A stretch of DNA of 64,000 bases from Bacteroidales bacterium UBA5349 (GTDB taxonomy: Bacteria > Bacteroidota > Bacteroidia > Bacteroidales > Tenuifilaceae), in NCBI GenBank assembly GCA_002410065.1, contig DHQB01000027.1, forward strand, positions 156,579 to 220,578, read 5' to 3'. A program made the translations under genes and the position numbers. A model generated the notes under the pieces. It was not told the DNA's origin and did not search any database. It saw nothing but the letters and a program-made list of their open reading frames with translations. Shown here in pieces: positions 41,942 through 50,504 of the stretch. Numbering within the stretch: position 1 is the first letter of the stretch; the number at the start of each line of letters is the position of its first letter.

Positions 41942-44845
41942 ATGAGAACAAAACATTTTCTTTTAGGCTTAGTTAGCCTGTTTATTCTTACTGCAAGTAT
42001 AAGCTCTAGTGGCTATGCTGTTAGTTTCGACAAAGGCACACCAATTGTTACCCAATACACACTTAGTAATGGGTTAACAGTTATCCTCAATGAGGATCAC
42101 TCCAAACCCGAAATTTTTGGAGTAATTATGGTAAAAGCTGGCGCTAAAAACGACCCAGACAATGCCACCGGAATGGCTCACTACATGGAGCACATGCTTT
42201 TTAAGGGAACCCAACAGTTGGGAACCATCGATTGGGAAAAGGAAAAACCCCACATCGACAAGATATTTGAACTTTACGACGAATTGGGTAAAACCACGGA
42301 TGAGACCAAACGTAAAGAGATTCAGACACAAATTAACGAAGAATCGCTTAAAGCTGCCGAGTTTGCCATTCCTAATGAGATGAGTAATCTGATTAACGAA
42401 ATGGGCGGTAGTAATATGAACGCCGGTACAGGACCTGATTACACCATGTTCTACAATAAATTCCCTTCGAGCGAGGTTGAAAAATGGATCGACCTTTACT
42501 CCCACCGTTTTTCTGATCCAGTATTCCGCAGCTTTCAAGCAGAACTTGAGGTAGTTTACGAAGAGAAAAACCTATATAACGATCAGTTTCAGACGAAGTT
42601 AATTGAAGAGTTCCAAAAGCATTTCTTCAAAAAACACCCCTACGGGCAGCAAACGATTATAGGAACCATCGACGATTTGAAGAACCCATCGCTAATCAAG
42701 ATGTTTGAGTTTTTCAAAACCTACTATGTTCCAAACAATATGGCAGTGGTCCTTACGGGCGATTTCGATTCAAACGAAGTAATCCCCCTAATTGAAAAAA
42801 AGTTTGGTGCATGGATTCAAAAAGAAATTCCTGAACCAAGAATATGGAACGAAGAACCCTTCAACGGAAGAGAATTACAAGAAGCTAAACTTACTCCCAT
42901 TAAGATAGCCCTATTGGGCTTTCGTGCACCCTCGGCTATACAAAAGGAGAGCCTTATTGCCGATGTTACCCTTAGAATACTGAACAACAATTATTCAACA
43001 GGTTTGCTCGACAAGTTGACTCTTGATGGGAAAATTCTTGCTGCTCAAGCTATATCGATGCCATATTATGATCATGGCGCAACAATTCTTTTCATCATCC
43101 CTAAAATTATCGGACAAAAATTCGAGAGTGCGGAGAATCTGGTATTGGCTGAAATTGAGAAACTTAAAAAAGGTGAATTCGACGATTGGATGCTTGATGC
43201 CATAAAACAAGAGATGTACCGAAGCCACACTACCGGTATGGAGAGTAATGAAAACCGAGCACTTCTTTTTGCTGAGGCATTTGCCAAAGGCGAAAGCATG
43301 GATGAGGCCCTAGCTTATTCAGATAGAGTAATGGAAATATCCAAGGACGATGTGGTGAAAATGGCAAATACTATTTTTGGGCCCAACTACCTAGCCTTCC
43401 ATTCAAAGATGGGTTTTCCAAAGAAAGAAAAAATTGAGAAGCCCGACTACAAGCCCCTTAAAGCAAATACAAATGCCAGAAGCGAGTATGCCAAACATTT
43501 CGAAACAATCCCATCGCACGAGCCTAAAATTCAGTCTATAGACTTTAATAAGGATGTGATTACTGAAACTATTTACAGTGGGCACAAATTGCAGGTTGTT
43601 ACAAATCCTGTAAACGATATTTTTTCTTTAACCTTTGTTTTTGAAGTTGGCCAGATTGAGAACCCAATGCTAGTGTTTGCAGCCGAAGGAATTAACATGA
43701 GCGGAGCAGGTGAATACAATGTAACACAGCTAAAAGAGGAATTTGCAAAAATAGGGACCTCATATAATATTTACGCAAACGATTCATACACCTTTATTGA
43801 AGTTCAAGGCATTGAAGCTAACCTGCCCAGAACGATGGAACTTATCGGTTTGCTAATCTCTGACCCGAAACTTGAACAGGGGAAAATAAAAACGATTATT
43901 GAGGGCGAAACCACAAACCGAAAAATGCAACGCTCCGAAGCCGACAACGTTGCACAAGCCTTATTTGAGTTTGGGATGTATGAGCAAAAATCCGACTACA
44001 TTAATAGGCTAACCACCAAGGAGTTGAAAAAACTTCAGGCGTCACAGCTTATCGATGCGTTTAAAAAGTCAACTGGCTACACATGCCAAGTGCGTTTTAC
44101 CGGTAAAACTCCTGTTGGTGATGTTGCTTCGTTGATAAAAACACACATTCCACTCGCACAAAACCCAACCATAGGGAACAGTCCTATTGACAGGCTCGCT
44201 AAACAATACACCGAAAACACAGTGCTTTTTGTTGACAAGCCAAAGGCTCGCCAAAGCAAGGTATTCCTTTTTATAAACGGCGCTCCTTTCAACGTTGAAG
44301 AGGTTGTTGCCATGGAAGCATTTAACGATTACTTTGGTGGAGGTTTCTCGGGGCTAATACTTCAGGAAATTAGAGAATATCGGTCATTGGCTTACTCCGC
44401 AGGTGGTTACTTCAACACTCCATTGAAAGCAGGGAGCCCAACTAATTTTGGTGGATACGTTGGAACACAAGCCGACAAAACCCTAACCGCTATGGAAACT
44501 TTTAACGGGTTAATTCGTGAAATGCCAGCCAAATCCGAGCGGATTGATATGATACGCAACCATCTTCAACTTTCGGCACTAACCAAACGCCCTAGCTTTA
44601 GGGGGCTTGCATCTACCGTTGAAAGTTGGAAGAAACTTGGGTACGAAACCGACCCCATGATGCTAAACCTACCCGCGTACAAAAACATTACATGGAATAC
44701 TGTTGAGGAGTTTTATAAGAAAAACATGAAAGACAAACCAGTGGTTTACATGATTGTTGGTGATAAGCGAAACATTAAAATGGACGAGCTAAGCAAATAT
44801 GGAAAGATTGTTGAGATAAAGGAGAAGCAGCTCTTTTCAAAATAG
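41942..44845 (+). CDS. M16-family zinc metallopeptidase, two-module form
   Basis: The 967 residues have a signal peptide (residues 1-26, hydrophobic FLLGLVSLFILTASI) and two M16 modules. The inverted zinc motif HxxEH is at residues 80-84 (AHYMEHMLFKG). The distal Glu ligand is probably in ELEVVYEEKNLYND near 205. The second half (about 530-960) lacks an HxxEH and would be the non-catalytic partner, as in insulysin-like enzymes. RNLAF-type and GGFSGLILQEIREYRSLAYSAGGYF blocks fit the family. It is predicted to be periplasmic and to cleave peptides. A strong terminator follows. Confidence 0.93.
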   Translation: MRTKHFLLGLVSLFILTASISSSGYAVSFDKGTPIVTQYTLSNGLTVILNEDHSKPEIFGVIMVKAGAKNDPDNATGMAHYMEHMLFKGTQQLGTIDWEKEKPHIDKIFELYDELGKTTDETKRKEIQTQINEESLKAAEFAIPNEMSNLINEMGGSNMNAGTGPDYTMFYNKFPSSEVEKWIDLYSHRFSDPVFRSFQAELEVVYEEKNLYNDQFQTKLIEEFQKHFFKKHPYGQQTIIGTIDDLKNPSLIKMFEFFKTYYVPNNMAVVLTGDFDSNEVIPLIEKKFGAWIQKEIPEPRIWNEEPFNGRELQEAKLTPIKIALLGFRAPSAIQKESLIADVTLRILNNNYSTGLLDKLTLDGKILAAQAISMPYYDHGATILFIIPKIIGQKFESAENLVLAEIEKLKKGEFDDWMLDAIKQEMYRSHTTGMESNENRALLFAEAFAKGESMDEALAYSDRVMEISKDDVVKMANTIFGPNYLAFHSKMGFPKKEKIEKPDYKPLKANTNARSEYAKHFETIPSHEPKIQSIDFNKDVITETIYSGHKLQVVTNPVNDIFSLTFVFEVGQIENPMLVFAAEGINMSGAGEYNVTQLKEEFAKIGTSYNIYANDSYTFIEVQGIEANLPRTMELIGLLISDPKLEQGKIKTIIEGETTNRKMQRSEADNVAQALFEFGMYEQKSDYINRLTTKELKKLQASQLIDAFKKSTGYTCQVRFTGKTPVGDVASLIKTHIPLAQNPTIGNSPIDRLAKQYTENTVLFVDKPKARQSKVFLFINGAPFNVEEVVAMEAFNDYFGGGFSGLILQEIREYRSLAYSAGGYFNTPLKAGSPTNFGGYVGTQADKTLTAMETFNGLIREMPAKSERIDMIRNHLQLSALTKRPSFRGLASTVESWKKLGYETDPMMLNLPAYKNITWNTVEEFYKKNMKDKPVVYMIVGDKRNIKMDELSKYGKIVEIKEKQLFSK

Positions 44846-44883
44846 GAGTTAATCCCATTGGTTAAAATTATTTTATTATATTT

Positions 44884-44912
44884 CAGGCAGGGTTTAAGAC
44901 CTGCCTGATTTT
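44884..44912 (+). terminator. Terminator after the M16 protease gene
   Basis: Arms CAGGCAGG (44884-44891) and CCTGCCTG (44900-44907) form a perfect 8-bp stem with an 8-base loop, followed by a T-run. Confidence 0.8.
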
Positions 44913-44953
44913 TTTAAAGGGGAATAACTAGTTGATCATCATCGAATAAATAC

Positions 44954-44979
44954 AAAAAAGGGGGCACACCCCCTTTTTT
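44954..44979 (-). terminator. Terminator of the T9SS cargo gene
   Basis: A6G5 (44954-44964) and C5T6 (44969-44979) make an 11-bp stem with a 4-base loop, symmetrical in both directions. It lies just beyond the stop of the leftward T9SS cargo gene. Confidence 0.75.
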
Positions 44980-45012
44980 GTTATGTCTAGATATTAGTAA
45001 CTAAAGCAACTC

Positions 45013-45516
45013 TTATTGCTCAACTACTAGTTTAATAACCTTATTAAATTTAGCACCTGAATTAACTCTTACAAGGTAAAGGCCTGACTTCATTGTGGAA
45101 ACATTCAACTCATAGATGTGAGATAGGTTAGCTGGGATAAACTTATCTTGCTTAACTGTACGTCCAGTAATATCCAATACAGTAATTGTTAACTCGGCCA
45201 TAGCGGGTAGCGTAATACTTATATTGGCATGTATTCTTGCTGGGTTGGGATAAATTTTTACGCCAAACCCAAGAGTTGGGTTAACGGGAGCACTAGTTGC
45301 AAAAAGATTTCCCTGCTGAAACCCGGATGTTACCATAATGCCAGCTTCCTGGTTTACCCATGTTTCAGTTACTGGCTCACCAAGAGTCCAGCTAACACTA
45401 AAGTTTGATGCAGTAAAAAATCCACCTGCAGGAGCAACTACTTCAAGTATGCTTGTTTGGCTAAAGCTGGCCAGTGAAATGAACACTATGGCAGCTGAGA
45501 GTATCATCTTTTTCAT
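45013..45516 (-). CDS. T9SS type A sorting domain protein
   Basis: About 167 residues from the ATG at 45516; a TTG two codons upstream is less likely. A signal peptide (KKMILSAAIVFISLASFSQ) is followed by a beta-rich domain (VAPAGGFFTASNFSVSWTLGEPV, GIMVTSGFQQG) of the kind found in many small Bacteroidota exported proteins. The last 80 residues are a type A C-terminal sorting domain: KIYPNPARIHANISI, ELTITVLDITGRTVKQ and MKSGLYLVRVNSG. It is therefore predicted to be exported by the type IX system and processed at the surface. What the short mature domain does is not known. It is monocistronic. Confidence 0.85.
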   Translation of the reverse strand: MKKMILSAAIVFISLASFSQTSILEVVAPAGGFFTASNFSVSWTLGEPVTETWVNQEAGIMVTSGFQQGNLFATSAPVNPTLGFGVKIYPNPARIHANISITLPAMAELTITVLDITGRTVKQDKFIPANLSHIYELNVSTMKSGLYLVRVNSGAKFNKVIKLVVEQ

Positions 45517-45724
45517 AATCAAGTTGTTATGCGTTATTACTGTTTTGTCTCTAATTTGGTGTAATAATGCAAGTTAATACAAATTGGAATAACTTGCTTC
45601 ATATAATTTATAAAAATAATACATTTGTTAATCTTAAGTCAAGTTTTACGATTTTTTTTAAGAAATTTCCACCAAAGTATACATTAATTAGTTGTATGTA
45701 GCATTTTTTTAAACAAAATTCATA

Positions 45725-46435
45725 ATGAGTACTTTTAACAATAAAGTTATAGAGCTTAATCAAGTGCTGAAAGGAAAAACACCTCAGGAGTCAATTTCTC
45801 ATTGTTTAAAGGTGTTTGGCAATAAAATCGCACTATCAACTAGTTTGGGAATCGAGGATCAAGTTCTAACCCAAATGTTGATAGCAATAAACAAGGAAGC
45901 AGAAATATTTACCCTCGACACAGGTCGCCTTTTTCCCGAAACCTATGACCTTATTGAAAGAACATGTAGCAAATACGGAATAAACATTAAAATATTTTTT
46001 CCAAACCATGCTGATGTTGAGGAGATGGTAAATAAAAAGGGCATTAACCTCTTTTATCATAGCGTTGCAAATAGGAAGGAATGTTGCGATATCCGAAAAA
46101 TTAGGCCACTTAAAAGGGCTTTTGCCGGGCTTGATGCATGGATTTGTGGCCTTAGGCGAGACCAATCTGTTACACGTTCCGATATGCAGCTAGTTGAATG
46201 GGATGAGGCAAACGGATTGATAAAAATTAATCCGCTTATTGATTGGAGCGAGGAAGATGTTTGGGAATACGCACGCGAGAACAATGTTCCCTACAATATT
46301 CTTCACGATAAAGGATTCCCAAGCATTGGCTGCCAGCCCTGTACTAGGGCCATTGAGCCAGGCGAAGATGTTAGAGCAGGGCGCTGGTGGTGGGAAAACC
46401 CTGAAACGAAAGAGTGCGGGTTGCATAAAAGATAA
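45725..46435 (+). CDS. cysH: Assimilatory adenylyl-sulfate (APS) reductase
   Basis: The 236-residue enzyme reduces activated sulfate to sulfite in assimilation. The P-loop-like SLGIEDQVL lies at residues 40-49. Two cysteine pairs, C120-C121 (NRKECCDIRKIRPLKRA) and C203/C206 (GCQPC), mark an iron-sulfur cluster, which separates APS-using enzymes from the cluster-free PAPS type. The catalytic Cys is C231 in the C-terminal ECGLHKR. The rest of the pathway (cysD, cysN, sulfite reductase) is not in the window. It is followed by a hairpin terminator that also faces the tRNA-Cys gene. Confidence 0.93.
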   Translation: MSTFNNKVIELNQVLKGKTPQESISHCLKVFGNKIALSTSLGIEDQVLTQMLIAINKEAEIFTLDTGRLFPETYDLIERTCSKYGINIKIFFPNHADVEEMVNKKGINLFYHSVANRKECCDIRKIRPLKRAFAGLDAWICGLRRDQSVTRSDMQLVEWDEANGLIKINPLIDWSEEDVWEYARENNVPYNILHDKGFPSIGCQPCTRAIEPGEDVRAGRWWWENPETKECGLHKR

Positions 46436-46439
46436 AAAG

Positions 46440-46468
46440 AAAAAGGACTTCCTAGGAAATCCTTTTTT
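46440..46468 (+). terminator. Terminator between cysH and tRNA-Cys
   Basis: An 8-bp stem (AAAAAGGA 46440-46447 and TCCTTTTT 46460-46467) with an inner TTCC/GGAA pairing is flanked by As and Ts, so it can end both the rightward cysH and the leftward tRNA-Cys transcript. Confidence 0.65.
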
Positions 46469-46472
46469 GTTG

Positions 46473-46543
46473 AGGTCTCGAGCGGATTCGAACCGCTGTA
46501 CGAGGTTTTGCAGACCTCTGCCTAGCCGCTCGGCCACGAGACC
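46473..46543 (-). tRNA. tRNA-Cys (GCA)
   Basis: A 71-base cloverleaf can be drawn on the reverse strand. The acceptor is GGTCTCG/CGAGACC with discriminator T, the usual base for tRNA-Cys. The anticodon stem GAGGT/ACCTC surrounds the loop CTGCAAA (anticodon GCA). The T-arm loop is TTCGAAT. CCA is not encoded. It is convergent with cysH, the sulfur assimilation gene. Confidence 0.95.
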
Positions 46544-46560
46544 ATTGTTATTTGCGCTTG

Positions 46561-46589
46561 CAAAGATATGAAAAAAAAGTAAAAGGCAA
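46561..46589 (-). promoter_or_regulatory. Promoter of tRNA-Cys
   Basis: On the reverse strand TTG (46587-46589) is followed after 18 bases by TATCTTTG (46561-46568), about 18 bases before the tRNA 5' end. Confidence 0.65.
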
Positions 46590-46599
46590 ATTTCTTTAC

Positions 46600-46815
46600 T
46601 CAATTTGAGTGTGTTGTTTGTTTAAACCCAATATCTCCCTTAGAGAATTTTTCAATGCAATCAGGGCAAAGGCATCCCGTATATTTTTTAGCCAACATCT
46701 TAAGTCTATCGGCTGAAAGTTTAAACTCTGAACACCAGCATTCTTTGTCCGATTCGCAGTAGCAATCGAAAAGGTCATTGCAGCTGGGGCATTGCTTAAA
46801 CCTAATAACTCCCAT
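46600..46815 (-). CDS. Cysteine-rich CWC-family small protein
   Basis: The 71-residue protein has ten Cys arranged as CPSC, CYC, CWC and CLCPDC, the pattern of the Cys_rich_CWC family (the central ECWCSEF gives it its name). It probably binds zinc or an iron-sulfur group; function is unknown. The ATG overlaps the folB stop by one base (TAATG), so the two are translationally coupled. In other bacteria CWC proteins are also short and cytoplasmic. Confidence 0.85.
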   Translation of the reverse strand: MGVIRFKQCPSCNDLFDCYCESDKECWCSEFKLSADRLKMLAKKYTGCLCPDCIEKFSKGDIGFKQTTHSN

Positions 46816-47171
46816 TATTTCTTACGCGTAAGGGTTACGCTAACCCTATCCATTTTACCTCCCATGGGCGGATTGAGTTTCGAAACTTTTACCCACGCCT
46901 CATCGAGCATTGGAAGGCTATTGAAAAAAGAATTGAGAATACGCTCACAAACGTGCTCAAGCAAATGCGATGGTTTGGCCATTTCGCCTTTAACAAGTTC
47001 GTACGCCTGCTGATAATTTAGGGCATCCGATATTTTGTCGGTTGTGGAGGCTAGCATTGATGAAGTGCATAGCTTCACATTTACTACAAAGTGGTTACCT
47101 ACAACTTGTTCTTCTCTGTAGCATCCATGGTAGCCAAAAAACTCCATGGTTTCAAGTTCAATCATTGTCAT
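46815..47171 (-). CDS. folB: Dihydroneopterin aldolase
   Basis: FolB cleaves dihydroneopterin to 6-hydroxymethyl-dihydropterin in folate synthesis. About 118 residues from the ATG at 47171 (MTMIELETMEFFGYHGCY); an ATG two codons later is also possible, and the open frame further upstream lacks family similarity. The conserved FFGYHGCYREEQVVGNHF, DALNYQQAYELV, LLEHVCERIL and VSKLNPPMGGKMDRVSVTL blocks cover the whole family length. It overlaps the CWC gene by one base. Other folate genes are not in the window. Confidence 0.93.
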   Translation of the reverse strand: MTMIELETMEFFGYHGCYREEQVVGNHFVVNVKLCTSSMLASTTDKISDALNYQQAYELVKGEMAKPSHLLEHVCERILNSFFNSLPMLDEAWVKVSKLNPPMGGKMDRVSVTLTRKK

Positions 47172-47333
47172 CTGTGGTGGAGGTATGGTTATTACTAAAC
47201 AAAAAAACACATTTTATTTTAAATGATGCTCATCATTTAAACATTTATGCAGCATGTAGCCCCAAATGTCAGACTAATAAAAGCCAAATGCAAAAAACAA
47301 GGGTTACAACTCAGAATATTGCTCACAAATTCA

Positions 47334-47341
47334 TAGTTTTG
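47334..47341 (+). promoter_or_regulatory. glnS: -7 box of glnS
   Basis: TAGTTTTG fits TAnnTTTG and lies 26 bases before the glnS ATG. A -33 TTG at proper spacing was not found. Confidence 0.4.
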
Positions 47342-47366
47342 TGCCTTAGAACGAAAAGCAAAGTAA

Positions 47367-49061
47367 ATGGAAAAGGAGAACATCAACATTAGCCCTTCAG
47401 AAGAGAAGTCGAGAAACTTCTTAGAAGAGATTATTGAGAGAGATATTGAAAGTGGAAAGCATGGTGGACGAGTTTTAACTCGTTTTCCTCCTGAACCTAA
47501 TGGATATCTGCATATTGGTCATGCTAAATCCATTTGCTTAAACTTTGGATTAGCCCAAAAATATGGCGGCAAAACCAACCTTCGCTTCGATGATACAAAC
47601 CCCACCAAGGAGGATGTTGAGTATGTCGATTCCATTAAAGAGGACATTAAATGGTTGGGCTTTAATTGGGCAGAAGAGTTTTATGCATCCGATTACTTTG
47701 AGCAACTCTACCTTTGGGCCGAAAAATTAATTGAGATGGGTTTAGCCTATGTTGACGATCAAACCCAAGAACAAATCCGCATAGGCCGAGGAACAGTTAC
47801 CCAAGGTGGCAAAGAGAGTCCATTTAGAAATAGAAGCGCCGAAGAGAACCTTGACCTCTTCCGCCGAATGCGTGCAGGCGAATTTGCTGAGGGCAGCAGG
47901 GTACTGCGCACTAAGATTGACATGGCACATCCTAATATGCTAATGCGTGACCCAATTCTTTACCGCATTTTACATGCGCACCACCATCGTACGGGCAATA
48001 GCTGGTGTATTTATCCTATGTACGATTATGCTCATGGTCAGAGCGATTCAATTGAGAAGATTACACACTCAATATGTACGCTTGAGTTTGATGTGCACCG
48101 TCCGCTTTACGATTGGTTTATCGAGAAACTTGATATATTCCAGTCAAACCAGTACGAGTTTGCTCGCCTAAACCTTACCTACACCGTGATGAGTAAGCGC
48201 AAGCTGCTACAACTTGTGCAGGAAGGGTTTGTGAGTGGATGGGACGATCCGCGTATGCCAACAATTTGCGGCCTTCGCCGCAGAGGCTATACCCCCGAGT
48301 CTATCCGAATATTTGCCGAAAGAGTTGGGGTAGCCAAGCGCGATAATATAATTGATCTATCGCTTTTGGAGTTTTGTGTGCGCGAAGACCTAAATAAAAG
48401 CGCCGAGCGCCGTATGGCAGTACTTAACCCATTAAAAGTGGTTATAACCAATTATCCTGAGGATAAAACCGAAGAGATAAGTGCAGTGAATAATCCAGAA
48501 GATGAGTCGGCTGGCAGAAGGCCATTGATGTTTGGCAAGGAGATTTACATTGAGCAAGATGATTTTATGGAGGATCCCCCAAAGAAATTTTTCCGATTAG
48601 CGCCAGGTGGCGAAGTACGTTTACGCTATGCCTACCTTATTAAATGCAACGAGGTTGTGAAGGATAACGCTGGTAATATTGTTGAGCTCCGATGTACCTA
48701 TGATCCCGAATCGGGCGGAGGAACATCATCCGATGGAAGAAAAGTGAAAGGTGTAATCCATTGGCTATGTGCCAATAATGCAATTAAGGCTGAGGTTCGT
48801 CTTTTAGACAGACTTTTCTCAGAGGCCGATCCTGATGATGTTCCGGAAGGGACAGATTGGAAAACGGGCATCAATCCCGATTCGCTAAAGGTTGTTACTG
48901 GATTTGTTGAGCCAACGCTTCATAATGTGAGCGCTCTTGATAGATTTCAGTTTGAGCGACTGGGATATTTCAGCGTTGATTACGATAGCAAACCCGGTAA
49001 GTTGGTGTTTAATCGCACAGCAACGTTAAAGGATACCTGGGCAAAGATTTCATCCAAATAG
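47367..49061 (+). CDS. glnS: Glutaminyl-tRNA synthetase
   Basis: This class I synthetase charges tRNA-Gln directly. It is 564 residues. The HIGH motif is HIGH at residues 49-52 (PPEPNGYLHIGHAKS). The KMSKS counterpart is VMSKRKL near 277. FDDTNPTKEDVEYV and YDYAHGQSDSIE are typical of GlnRS rather than GluRS. A two-barrel anticodon-binding region follows (about 340-560). Its presence suggests that Gln-tRNA is not made only through GatCAB. The stop codons of glnS and the ATPase gene converge 13 bases apart. Confidence 0.96.
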   Translation: MEKENINISPSEEKSRNFLEEIIERDIESGKHGGRVLTRFPPEPNGYLHIGHAKSICLNFGLAQKYGGKTNLRFDDTNPTKEDVEYVDSIKEDIKWLGFNWAEEFYASDYFEQLYLWAEKLIEMGLAYVDDQTQEQIRIGRGTVTQGGKESPFRNRSAEENLDLFRRMRAGEFAEGSRVLRTKIDMAHPNMLMRDPILYRILHAHHHRTGNSWCIYPMYDYAHGQSDSIEKITHSICTLEFDVHRPLYDWFIEKLDIFQSNQYEFARLNLTYTVMSKRKLLQLVQEGFVSGWDDPRMPTICGLRRRGYTPESIRIFAERVGVAKRDNIIDLSLLEFCVREDLNKSAERRMAVLNPLKVVITNYPEDKTEEISAVNNPEDESAGRRPLMFGKEIYIEQDDFMEDPPKKFFRLAPGGEVRLRYAYLIKCNEVVKDNAGNIVELRCTYDPESGGGTSSDGRKVKGVIHWLCANNAIKAEVRLLDRLFSEADPDDVPEGTDWKTGINPDSLKVVTGFVEPTLHNVSALDRFQFERLGYFSVDYDSKPGKLVFNRTATLKDTWAKISSK

Positions 49062-49074
49062 CAAAGCAATTCTG

Positions 49075-50268
49075 CTAGTATAATAATCCCAGTGTCCAAA
49101 TGGGAACCCTCTGGTTGCTTCCAATCTCAATCCCATCTACAAGGGTAACAGTTTGAGGGTTTTCCCTAAGTTTCTTTGGGATTCTTTTGTTGGTTTCAAA
49201 ACCCAGTAGTATTTGCCCATCAACTTCTATCGACTCGTACTGCGAGAGCCTTAATTCGTGATTACTGAGCAGTTGATTAACTGCAAAAGTGCGAAGCAAA
49301 CCGCTTCTGTTTTGCTGTGATGTTCCTAGCAGCAAACTCATATTGGGATTTCCCATAAAAATTCTTTCGGGTTTTTGCAGAATGCTTATTGCGCTACCCG
49401 ATGGGTATATAAGGTTTATTAGTTTAGCTTTCTCTAAGTGGAACAGGTAGCCTATAAGCGTGTTTCGATGAAGGTTAATGGTATTGCTAATGCTCACAAG
49501 ATTTGGCTTAAAAGGTGCTTTCTGGCCAATAATGCTCATAAGCTGCTTTAGCTTAAATCCATTGCGCGAGTCGTAGCCTTCCATGTTCACCATATCCAGT
49601 TCAATGGTGTTAATTACATAGCCTTCAACAGTTTTTTTTATCTCTTCGTAGCTGCTGTTCTGCATAGGGTATGCGCCCTGTGTAAGGTACTTATCGAATA
49701 AGGGAAGGATTTTTAAATCGCTTGGAATGTCATTACTAATAGCGGGATGATTTCTGATAATCTCATCTAGTGATACTTGCTCAAGATTAATAATACCCTG
49801 CATTGAAAGGTATTCCCTAAACGAAAGATTATTAACTTGGTAGATAGTGGCTCTTTGGCTCAGGTTTGCATAATGCTTAAGCATATCGATGGTTGATGAG
49901 CCGGCAAATGCAATCCTAAGGTTAGGGAAGGTTTCGTATATACGCTTAATCTCATTACTCCAATTGGGATGCTTATGTACATTATCGATAAAGATATGCT
50001 CACCGCCCATTGAGCAAAATTTAGCAACAAAACTTTGCAGATTGCAGTCGGCAAAATACAAGTCGTTTAGGTTGATATATATGGCTTTTGGGTCGAATCC
50101 ATACAGTTGTTTTATTGCTTGTAGCAATAGTGTTGTTTTACCAGTTCCCCTTGGTCCTAAAAGGCCAATTAGGCGCAATTTCCAATCAATATCACTGGCA
50201 ATCGAGCGCGAAAACTGGACAGGTACAGATGCAATAAGATGGTTGGATTTAAGTCTTTTCTGTTCCAT
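49075..50268 (-). CDS. AAA-type ATPase with DUF4143-like C-terminus
   Basis: The 397-residue protein has a Walker A GPRGTGKTTLLLQAI (near residue 40), a Walker B-like HIFIDNVHKHPNWSNEIK, and sensor 1 (RIAFAGSS) typical of the COG1373 group. The C-terminal part (from about 200: IGQKAPFKPNLVSISNTINLHRNTLIGYLFHLEKAKLI) resembles a winged helix followed by the DUF4143 nuclease-like fold. These proteins are abundant in Bacteroidota and archaea; no function is firmly assigned. The neighbours do not suggest a toxin or defence partner. It is monocistronic. Confidence 0.8.
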   Translation of the reverse strand: MEQKRLKSNHLIASVPVQFSRSIASDIDWKLRLIGLLGPRGTGKTTLLLQAIKQLYGFDPKAIYINLNDLYFADCNLQSFVAKFCSMGGEHIFIDNVHKHPNWSNEIKRIYETFPNLRIAFAGSSTIDMLKHYANLSQRATIYQVNNLSFREYLSMQGIINLEQVSLDEIIRNHPAISNDIPSDLKILPLFDKYLTQGAYPMQNSSYEEIKKTVEGYVINTIELDMVNMEGYDSRNGFKLKQLMSIIGQKAPFKPNLVSISNTINLHRNTLIGYLFHLEKAKLINLIYPSGSAISILQKPERIFMGNPNMSLLLGTSQQNRSGLLRTFAVNQLLSNHELRLSQYESIEVDGQILLGFETNKRIPKKLRENPQTVTLVDGIEIGSNQRVPIWTLGLLY

Positions 50269-50504
50269 TGCTGATGAGTTTAAGCAAATATAGAATAAAT
50301 ATGCTTAAATATCAATACAAAAATAGATTTATTATTCATTTTTACCTAGAACTGTTAATCAATTTTAGAGTTTGGTTTACTATTTATTTGACCTACCCCT
50401 AGTATAGGCCCAGGGTGATGCTAAGTAAAATGGAGTTATAGCCGATGGCCTTAGTTAAATGGTAATAAAACACTTACTGGAGATCGCGTTGTTTGGGAGG
50501 TAAT

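Noticed and set aside
49075..50268. The AAA ATPase as part of a defence or toxin-antitoxin system
   Set aside because: It is a lone gene of the common COG1373/DUF4143 kind with no effector gene next to it.
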